From assembly GCA_040876735.1 (NCBI GenBank), contig JBBDPC010000033.1, positions 62,001 through 126,000 on the forward strand: a DNA stretch of 64,000 bases. The letters run 5' to 3'. This DNA comes from Natronomicrosphaera sp040876735. GTDB lineage: Bacteria > Planctomycetota > Phycisphaerae > Phycisphaerales > Phycisphaeraceae. Under the pieces are notes generated by a model that saw nothing but the letters and a program-made list of their open reading frames with translations, was not told the DNA's origin and searched no databases. Below, piece after piece: positions 58,186-64,000 of the stretch (within the stretch, counting starts at the first letter, position 1; each line of letters opens with the position of its first letter). Both the position numbers and the translations under genes were made by a program.

Positions 58186-59301
58186 GTGGGACCATCGATT
58201 ATCTTCGATAAGTCGGCCATTCAGTCGATAGGGCAGCGTGCCATCTATGAAGTCAACCGCTACTTTTATACGGTTCTGCCGCCAGTGCTCCTTATGGAGA
58301 TCTTGGCCGACCTGTCGCTGGATCCGGAGGACCTCGAAGGTTCGAAGGTCAAGGTGGCGGAGGTGGCTCGGAAGGTGCTGCCGCCGGACTCATTTGCCAA
58401 CCTCGACTACCGCAGCCTGTGCATTGCTGACCTGCTTGGTGGCGAAATCGAGATGAGCCGTCGGCCCGTGGTCGGAGGTGCTCGAGCGGTTGTATCTAAA
58501 GATGGCAGACAAGGTGTGCACATCGGCGTCCAACCTGAGAACGAGGCTGTGCTCCGATGGCGTGCTGGCGAGTTCAACGAGGATGATCTTCAGTTCGCGG
58601 ACAGCTGGCGACGGAATGCCCAGGCGATCGATCTGGAGGCAATTAAGAAGGGGCTGCCGAAGTCCCCAATAAAGTTTCGCTCTGTCAAGGAACTGGCCAT
58701 CTTCGTTGACACGATGCTCGAAGAAACCGACCTGCAGGCGGCAATGCTCGACTGGCTCCTCGACCTCCTGCGGTACGAGCGTTACGTCTGTAATTGGGTT
58801 CGACACAGGTGGCATGTGCACGGCTACACCTCGATTAAGGCGTTCGCGCCTTACGCGTTTCATTGCCTGCGTGTCCAGACACTGTTCCTGCTCGGCATGA
58901 GCCACAATCTGCTCGGGACGAGGCCGACGAATGTTCTCGACGTCGAGTACTTTTTTTATTCCCCATTTGCGCATGCATTCTGCTCCGGCGACAAGATTCA
59001 TCGCCAACTCGCACCCATCGTACTTGAAGACGATCAGACTTTTGTGCCCCGGGAGGAGATGCGGAAAGCTCTAATGGAACTGGTGACGGCAAGGCAGGAG
59101 ATCCGTGACGTCGAGCCTCGTGATGAGTCGATTATCCATCGCCTGTGGACGAAGCACTTGGAGCGTTCCGTGCCCCAAGCATCGCGTCCGCCAATTTCCC
59201 AGGCGCGCAGCAAGAGAACCATGGAGCAAATCAAACCGATCATGGAAGCCATTCGTGAGTCCGAACTAAGGCGACCGCCACCACCCCGATGGCCTGCATG
59301 A
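58186..59301 (+). CDS. Hypothetical protein with FDKSA start (PIN-like?)
   Basis: The protein is 371 aa. The GTG start at 58186 has GGAGGG 8 bases before it. 'IIFDKSAIQSIGQRAIYEVNRYFYTVLPPVLLMEILADL' (Asp8, Lys9, Ser10; Glu38) is a pattern I have seen in solo hypothetical proteins of mobile regions, compatible with a PIN-like nuclease fold but not proven. The middle ('AMLDWLLDLLRYERYVCNWVRHRW') is helical. The C-terminal 60 residues are Arg/Pro-rich. It is divergent from the integrase remnant. Base composition is less GC-rich than the chromosomal genes to the left. Function unknown. Confidence 0.75.
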   Translation: MGPSIIFDKSAIQSIGQRAIYEVNRYFYTVLPPVLLMEILADLSLDPEDLEGSKVKVAEVARKVLPPDSFANLDYRSLCIADLLGGEIEMSRRPVVGGARAVVSKDGRQGVHIGVQPENEAVLRWRAGEFNEDDLQFADSWRRNAQAIDLEAIKKGLPKSPIKFRSVKELAIFVDTMLEETDLQAAMLDWLLDLLRYERYVCNWVRHRWHVHGYTSIKAFAPYAFHCLRVQTLFLLGMSHNLLGTRPTNVLDVEYFFYSPFAHAFCSGDKIHRQLAPIVLEDDQTFVPREEMRKALMELVTARQEIRDVEPRDESIIHRLWTKHLERSVPQASRPPISQARSKRTMEQIKPIMEAIRESELRRPPPPRWPA

Positions 59302-59370
59302 AGGAAACACAACCACGGCCAGTAGAACACGCCTAGCCAGCATATCTTGGTTTACGATGGGCGAGCCTTT

Positions 59371-60174
59371 CTACCTCGCCAGCCCGAGGTGTCTGGCATA
59401 GAGTTCTCGCTGACTGATATGATCTCGATGCGCCACGGCCAAGGGCACCGCTGTATCTTTCGATGCGGCATAGGCAAGGTGGATCTGCTCCGTCAGATGG
59501 CAGTCTTTGCAGCCCTCCCGCGCGTCGGGCATTTCTGTTCGCTCGCTCAATTCGCGGAACCGCCCACACAGATCGTCTACCAGATCGGGCTTGAACTCCA
59601 GGCGATGAAGCGTGGCGGCAAAGGGGACGACCATGTTGCCGGCTTGACCCTCGGCGGGTGCTGTGGAGACTTCGCCATCCGCCATTGCCGTCATGTACAG
59701 CAGGGCCAGGTGTTTGACCTTACCAAGATTTTGGTACTCCGCCGCCAGGGCGTACGCGTTCTGTTGAACCAGGTACGTGGATGCCAGATGGTCGAGGTTC
59801 CCTTTCGGTTTAGCCGTTTTCAGGTCGACGATGGCCAGACTTCCGTCAGCCATGACAGGAATGAGGTCGGCGTTACCCCAGACGCGCACGCCATGGTCCG
59901 AATTGATGTAGAAAAATTGCCGGTAGTTTGGCGGCTCGATGTGCCCCACCACGTCGCCGAGTTCACTCATCCAAGGCGGCGCCTTTCCGGTGGCGTCGAT
60001 GACGTCGGTGATGAACTTCTTCTGAAGCTTGTCGAGCGTCATGTAAATCGGCATGGCCATCGCCCATGGCTGCTTCCAGTTCAAATGAGATTTCATGTAA
60101 AAGCATCGCTCGCAAAAGTCCGGCTGTGCCAGCCAGCCGAGCTTCTTTGCGGAAATTGTCAGAATATCGTCCAT
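59371..60174 (-). CDS. Cas4/RecB-like PD-(D/E)XK nuclease
   Basis: The protein is 267 aa from ATG 60174 (AAGAGAGAT upstream). 'CERC' at 21-24 and 'CKDC' at 222-225 give a four-cysteine cluster as in Cas4/AddB-type iron-sulfur nucleases. The nuclease core is Asp103 ('WGNADLIPV'), Asp117-x-Lys119 ('LAIVDLKTAK') and the Q-x-x-x-Y helix 'YLVQQNAYALAAEY' at 134-147. No helicase or CRISPR genes adjoin it. Likely an exonuclease of the mobile element or its defence/recombination functions. An ORF extension to 60393 is not supported. Confidence 0.8.
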   Translation of the reverse strand: MDDILTISAKKLGWLAQPDFCERCFYMKSHLNWKQPWAMAMPIYMTLDKLQKKFITDVIDATGKAPPWMSELGDVVGHIEPPNYRQFFYINSDHGVRVWGNADLIPVMADGSLAIVDLKTAKPKGNLDHLASTYLVQQNAYALAAEYQNLGKVKHLALLYMTAMADGEVSTAPAEGQAGNMVVPFAATLHRLEFKPDLVDDLCGRFRELSERTEMPDAREGCKDCHLTEQIHLAYAASKDTAVPLAVAHRDHISQRELYARHLGLAR

Positions 60175-60319
60175 CGGTATCTCTCTTTCGTAAGTTGGTA
60201 GTAACGCCTCCCCTGGAACCGGTATGCTCCATATCGGAGGTTGGTTGAAACAATATGAGCGTCGTCTGGACGGGAAACAGGAATGTGCAGGTCCCCCTGG
60301 CATGAGGTTGAGGAGCTGG

Positions 60320-60661
60320 TCAAGGTGTCTGGCGAGCACGCTTGGCCAAACCCGGATCGCGGCGCTCCAGTTGAGCGCCGATTGTTGTGCCATCCCACAG
60401 TTCGAAGTGGCCGCGCCGCATCACCTCAACGGCAACGGTTGCCAACTGCCCTAACGTCTCACACACCTGCACATTGTGTTCGTCGCTGGCGGCGTAGATC
60501 TGGAGCAGGCCGGCGTAACAGGCAATTTCATCGCGAAGCCAGTCGGCCAGCTCTGGTTCGACGGCAGCGAGCGCATCGAATTGTTCGTTTGGTCGGGGCG
60601 GCGTGAACTGCTCAACCACGCGATGAATGAGTTCGGCGGTCACAAGACCATCGTTCGGCAT
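60320..60661 (-). CDS. Hypothetical protein, paralogue of the next gene
   Basis: The protein is 113 aa. Its core 'VEPELADWLRDEIACYAGLL' and 'EVMRRGHFELWDGTTIGAQLERRDPGL' match the neighbour's 'LEPELARWARVEIAQATQTL' and 'HAIRDGHFSLWRRSMTGTRLAALDPDL', so the two derive from a duplication. No known family recognised. The ATG is 1 base after the previous stop, so they are co-translated. It lies between the Cas4-like and paralogue genes of the island. Confidence 0.65.
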   Translation of the reverse strand: MPNDGLVTAELIHRVVEQFTPPRPNEQFDALAAVEPELADWLRDEIACYAGLLQIYAASDEHNVQVCETLGQLATVAVEVMRRGHFELWDGTTIGAQLERRDPGLAKRARQTP

Positions 60662-60662
60662 G

Positions 60663-61028
60663 TCATTTTCCTTTCTTACGGCGACGGGACGATTGGGATA
60701 GATCTGGGTCGAGTGCGGCGAGCCTTGTTCCGGTCATCGAACGCCGCCACAGGCTGAAGTGACCGTCGCGGATCGCGTGCATCGCCAGCGCGACGATCCA
60801 GTAGCCGGCCTTTTCGAGTTCGTCCACCACCTGCTCGTCGGCACCTTCCTGACGCAGGGTTTGTGTCGCCTGGGCAATTTCCACTCGGGCCCACCGGGCA
60901 AGTTCAGGTTCAAGATCACGGATTTCATGGAGGGTCTGCATTTCAGGGTTGCGCGCTCTGAGGGCGCGTGCCACCTCGATGACGCGTCGCTTGCTGATCA
61001 GTTTGTTTCGATTACTGGCCATTTCCAT
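60663..61028 (-). CDS. Hypothetical protein, paralogue of the previous gene
   Basis: The protein is 121 aa (ATG 61022 also possible). A basic N-terminus ('SNRNKLISKRRVIEVARAL') precedes the shared core 'LEPELARWARVEIAQATQTL...GHFSLWRRSMTG'. The helical pattern and the conserved Trp residues suggest a small helical bundle, perhaps a DNA- or partner-binding accessory of the element. Function unknown. Confidence 0.65.
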   Translation of the reverse strand: MEMASNRNKLISKRRVIEVARALRARNPEMQTLHEIRDLEPELARWARVEIAQATQTLRQEGADEQVVDELEKAGYWIVALAMHAIRDGHFSLWRRSMTGTRLAALDPDLSQSSRRRKKGK

Positions 61029-61121
61029 GCCTTACTGTCTGCTGTTTGGCGTTGTTTGAAATACGTGGTTGACCGGACGAGTTGGGTCCGTTCCATCGGT
61101 TTCGATTGAACAGCTCGTGGG

Positions 61122-61400
61122 TCAGCTGTTTGAGAGAGAGGCCTTTCGTCGTGCGCGGGCCATGTTTTTCTTGCTGTGCCGTATTCGCCGGCAGGGAATA
61201 TGCCTGGGGGACAGGTGACGGCGCCGTCCGCGCCGATTCACGGACCTCGTGCGGCATTTACCCCGGCCATCCAAGCCTGCGAGCCAAGGGACGGGCCATG
61301 GGGCAGGCGTTGACAACCTCCCGCTCTCACAGGCCATATGCCCTCTACGGTGCTTCTGATTTCGTGTGGCAACGGTTCTGTTGATGTGTGGCAAGTTCAT
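61122..61400 (-). CDS. Doubtful small basic ORF
   Basis: 92 residues from ATG 61400, which overlaps the stop of the upstream small gene (ATGA) and follows AAGGAG closely. The product is Arg/His-rich and shows no fold or family. The ORF is the best candidate within the otherwise empty 61029-61396 stretch, but its composition is that of an accidental frame. I see nothing else in the stretch. Confidence 0.3.
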   Translation of the reverse strand: MNLPHINRTVATRNQKHRRGHMACESGRLSTPAPWPVPWLAGLDGRGKCRTRSVNRRGRRRHLSPRHIPCRRIRHSKKNMARARRKASLSNS

Positions 61401-61627
61401 TTCTCCTTGGGTGTCTGACCTGACAACTGCGGCGGGTCTCCGGACACGGACTGGCCGCATCCTCGTGGTTTCCCATTCGATACGGCACAGGCGGTTGACG
61501 ACTGCCGATGACGGCGGATGTGTTCACGGGCGAGCAGCGTGGCAATCTGGTCCATCGCCGCTTTAGTGATTTCATGATCAAGCGGAGATGCCGGGGAGTG
61601 ATGCGTCGATGCGCGACGGTTAGTCAT
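61397..61627 (-). CDS. Small hypothetical protein
   Basis: The protein is 76 aa from ATG 61627 ('MTNRRASTHHSPASPLDHE'), preceded by AAAGGGAAC. The frame continues to 61783 but the extra residues run into the recombinase terminator. 'EITKAAMDQIATLLAREHIRRHRQ' looks like one helix; the rest is Ser/Gly/Pro-rich. No family recognised. It may be a leader or accessory of the element. Confidence 0.45.
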   Translation of the reverse strand: MTNRRASTHHSPASPLDHEITKAAMDQIATLLAREHIRRHRQSSTACAVSNGKPRGCGQSVSGDPPQLSGQTPKEK

Positions 61628-61720
61628 CTTGGTTCCCTTTTCGAATACCCCATGCGTGGCAGGTGTTGATGTAGATCCAGATACTCGTGTTCGACGACCG
61701 TGCTTTGGCCGATCGCGCAT

Positions 61721-61750
61721 TAAAAAGGGCCAGCCTGGCGGCTGGCCCTT
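61721..61750 (-). terminator. Terminator of the serine-recombinase gene
   Basis: On the minus strand AAGGGCCAGC CGCCAG GCTGGCCCTT is followed by TTTAA. It begins 30 bases after the recombinase stop. Confidence 0.85.
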
Positions 61751-61779
61751 CAATTCAGCGATGGATGCTGACGGAACGG

Positions 61780-64000
61780 TCAAACGAGCGATCGAGTTCG
61801 TCCGAATCTGGCGGCGCGGGTGACTGTAGCCTGCGAAATATTCAAACGCTTGGCGATCTCCCCGTTCGACATGCCCGCGAGATACAGCCTGTGCGCTTCA
61901 TCCGCATACTGTTTGTAAGCGGGAGGCTCTTGCTCGACCGGCTCCGAATCAGCCGGTTGCTCGGTGGCGTAGCGCAGTGCCGCACGAGCCATGTGGTAGT
62001 TGATGCCAAGCTTCCTGGCGACATCGGGGACCGACATTCCATCGTTGACCATGCCTTGCACGATGGGGGCGAACTTTTTGTACTGGGCCGGCGGGGGGCC
62101 GACCTCGCCCGGCCGTCTCCCCGTCCGACGATAGGCCCGTGCCTGCCTGACAGCGTACACGTGAACGTCGAGTTTGGCAGCGATCTGAGCATTGGACAGC
62201 CCTTTTTCAGCGAGTTCGGCCACTTCCGTAGCAATCAGTTCGTAACGGCGGGTGCTGCAATAAAGCGTCAGTTCGCCCGCAACCGGCATTTTCCAGCTGC
62301 GTAACATCAACTTCATCAGATTGGACGCATCTGGAAGATCGTGACGGTCCGCAAAATCGGCCACCAGGGGCACCAGATCACCATCGAGCTTGGCAATCCA
62401 GATCGGTCGCTTGGCCCCCGGCACAACCTTCTGTGTGATCGGGACCGCCCCAAGCAACTTCTGCAAGGCGCTGTTGGCCACGGCAACATCCCCATACAGG
62501 ACGCTCCGCAAATCATCGAGCATGGCTATCACTTTGTCTCGGCACAGCGGGGTCAATTGATCTTGATCCTCCTGTTCGGCGGCGCGGATACGAGACGTCA
62601 ACTCTTTCATCTCCGTTTCGAGCTTGCCGATTCGATCACGGATGGCGTCCAGGTTCGGATCCAGGGATTCAGCCAAGGCGTCCACCAGTCGATCGCGTTT
62701 GCGCCGAATCTGGTCGAGCGTGGCTCGCAAGGGTTCCACGTCCAGTCGCGGCCGTTCGGCTTCAGCAGCGATGTATCTGTTCGCCTCAACGACAAGCCGT
62801 TCAAGGTTCTCCGTGGTGAAAATCTTCGACTTCACAAAGTTCAGCAGGGCCGGTTCAAACACACTTGACGACTTTGACGAACGCAGTTCGCAACTCGGGC
62901 GCTTATCAAGCCCGTTCCGGCAAAACATGGAGTAGGTCTTACCGCCACGACGGAGGCGTAGCGGACGGCCGCAATGACCGCAGTACAAAATATTGGTGAA
63001 GACGGTGGTGGGGTATGCCTGCACGCGGTGGTTCTGAGCGGCCTTGCCTTTGCCGAACCGAAGGTTCGATGTTTCCTTCAACCGTTGCTGGATTTGCTTC
63101 CACCGTTTCCATGACCATATCTGGGCCTCCTTGATTCGGATGACGCTCCATTCAGAACGCGGCTGTGGGACGAACCGCTGTTTGCCCGTCGCCGGGTCCT
63201 TGAGATTCCGCTTCATGCCTTCGATGAAGATTCCCACGTAGCGGTGGTTGCTCAGCATCCCGTGGAGTGTGGGGGCGCTCCAATTATCGCGCCCGCCAAT
63301 CTGCCGGGTATTGAACTCGCGACAGATCTGTCGCAGTGAATACTGGCGATCAACGCACAGGTGCGCGAGCAATTCGAGCACCCAGCGTGTCTCAGGGTCC
63401 GCGATGGCGGTTTTCGCTTGCCCACCGCGTTTGTTCATGATCGGCTGGCCGCTCGCATCGAACATGGGCGCGTGTATCAGCCCAAAGGGCAAGGGCCTGA
63501 TGACCATCTTTCGGCGAAGCGCCCCTCGCCGACCGCGCATGACCTTGGCTCGATGCTGGGTCATGAACTGATCATTGAACATCGCATACATGTACAGCAT
63601 CATGCGAGATTGTTCGTTATTGGAATCGAACCCGCTGGTCACACCGATCAGTCGTTTGCCATGCTCGGTAATCAGGTTGCCCAGCGACAGGATCTGAAGC
63701 CCGTCGCGAGAGGCACGGTCGATCTCATCGACGAAAAGCGTGGAAACCGACTCGTCGGCATTAAAATGTAGAACCTGTTTGGCCAACTGGTAGCCAGTGC
63801 GGGTGGCAACGGTGCCCGTGACGGAGGCGTCTGCGAAAATGTAGCTCCACGGGATGTAGATTCGTTCCCGAGCCGCGCGGTCCAGAATCTGGTGCAACTG
63901 ATCGTCCAAGCTGCGCGGGTTCTGCATCGCGCTCGAGTAGCGCGTGTACCCCACCCCCAACGCCTCCCACGGTGCCGACTTGAGCCCATGCGTGAACGTC
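61780..64000 (-). CDS. Large serine recombinase with triple helix-turn-helix tail (runs past window edge)
   Basis: At least 740 residues; the frame is open to the right edge, so the start may lie outside (a TTG at 63960 begins 'GVGYTRYSSAMQNPRSLDDQ'). Catalytic Ser is in 'YTRYSSAMQ'; 'LFVDEIDRASRD' and 'GVTSGFDSNNEQSRMMLYMYAM' are the resolvase core, followed by the recombinase domain ('PFGLIHAPMFD'), the zinc ribbon 'NILYCGHCGRPLRLRRGGK...FCRNG', and a coiled coil ('RKRDRLVDALAESLDPNLDAI'). The last 170 residues hold three helix-turn-helix units ('LSNAQIAAKLDVHVYAVRQA', 'MSVPDVARKLGINYHMARAA', 'MSNGEIAKRLNISQATVTRA'). It probably integrates and excises the island. Confidence 0.92.
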   Translation of the reverse strand, partial: TFTHGLKSAPWEALGVGYTRYSSAMQNPRSLDDQLHQILDRAARERIYIPWSYIFADASVTGTVATRTGYQLAKQVLHFNADESVSTLFVDEIDRASRDGLQILSLGNLITEHGKRLIGVTSGFDSNNEQSRMMLYMYAMFNDQFMTQHRAKVMRGRRGALRRKMVIRPLPFGLIHAPMFDASGQPIMNKRGGQAKTAIADPETRWVLELLAHLCVDRQYSLRQICREFNTRQIGGRDNWSAPTLHGMLSNHRYVGIFIEGMKRNLKDPATGKQRFVPQPRSEWSVIRIKEAQIWSWKRWKQIQQRLKETSNLRFGKGKAAQNHRVQAYPTTVFTNILYCGHCGRPLRLRRGGKTYSMFCRNGLDKRPSCELRSSKSSSVFEPALLNFVKSKIFTTENLERLVVEANRYIAAEAERPRLDVEPLRATLDQIRRKRDRLVDALAESLDPNLDAIRDRIGKLETEMKELTSRIRAAEQEDQDQLTPLCRDKVIAMLDDLRSVLYGDVAVANSALQKLLGAVPITQKVVPGAKRPIWIAKLDGDLVPLVADFADRHDLPDASNLMKLMLRSWKMPVAGELTLYCSTRRYELIATEVAELAEKGLSNAQIAAKLDVHVYAVRQARAYRRTGRRPGEVGPPPAQYKKFAPIVQGMVNDGMSVPDVARKLGINYHMARAALRYATEQPADSEPVEQEPPAYKQYADEAHRLYLAGMSNGEIAKRLNISQATVTRAARFGRTRSLV

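Noticed and set aside
61029..61396. Second overlapping ORF (61012-61257, minus strand) as a gene.
   Set aside because: It overlaps the next gene start, has no ribosome site and no recognisable pattern.

Overview
The window is a 64 kb piece of a GC-rich bacterial chromosome. Four features point to a planctomycete, probably class Phycisphaerae: a protein with a PEP-CTERM sorting tail, a tiny histone-H1-like KKKAT repeat protein, an expanded family of uroporphyrinogen-decarboxylase (URO-D) fold proteins, and a large exopolysaccharide locus. This placement is inferred from gene content; there is no rRNA in the window.

Layout. (1) 1-5.1 kb: a plus-strand operon of five different URO-D-family genes, the first cut by the window edge, joined by start/stop overlaps. 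It ends at a strong hairpin shared with a convergent tRNA-Ala(CGC). (2) 5.5-7.5 kb: bioA and, divergent to it, the KKKAT-repeat gene with its own promoter and terminator. (3) 7.7-41.2 kb: a very large exopolysaccharide/glycoconjugate region, almost entirely on the minus strand. It holds an initiating sugar transferase, a Wzz/P-loop protein with an unusual insert, a nucleotidyltransferase-like protein, a WecG-type transferase, at least seven further glycosyltransferases, two sugar epimerase-like dehydrogenases, a Gfo/Idh/MocA oxidoreductase, an asparagine-synthase-like amidotransferase, an acetyltransferase, a sulfotransferase, an O-antigen-ligase-like protein and a Wzx-like flippase. Genes between 30.8 and 38.5 kb form a chain of 4-base ATGA overlaps. 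(4) 41.7-44.4 kb: a secreted three-repeat, parallel beta-helix protein, preceded and followed by repeat-rich non-coding DNA. (5) 45-57.6 kb: mainly housekeeping and nutrient genes: a NYN-domain nuclease, an M42 peptidase, a PhoB-like regulator with a phosphate-type porin and a Pho-box-like array, a DUF971 protein, a UDP-sugar pyrophosphorylase, a chlorite-dismutase/HemQ-family protein, mannose-1-phosphate guanylyltransferase, ruvX, an acidic membrane-tailed protein, rsmE and a ferritin-like protein. (6) 57.7-64 kb: a mobile or island segment: a tyrosine-recombinase remnant, a FDKSA-type hypothetical protein, a Cas4/RecB-like PD-(D/E)XK nuclease, two tandem paralogous small proteins, small ORFs and a large serine recombinase that runs off the right edge.

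How the genes fit together. The polysaccharide locus has all the classes needed for a Wzx/Wzy-type pathway: initiation, chain extension, decoration (sulfate, acetyl), flipping, polymerisation and chain-length control. ManC and the UDP-sugar pyrophosphorylase at 50-54 kb could supply precursors. The porin and regulator suggest a phosphate-starvation response. The URO-D operon has no obvious haem context, and only its fourth member keeps an MtaA-like HxC...C zinc motif, so corrinoid/methyl-transfer chemistry is more likely than haem synthesis. Dispersed inverted-repeat elements of several families sit in the gaps.
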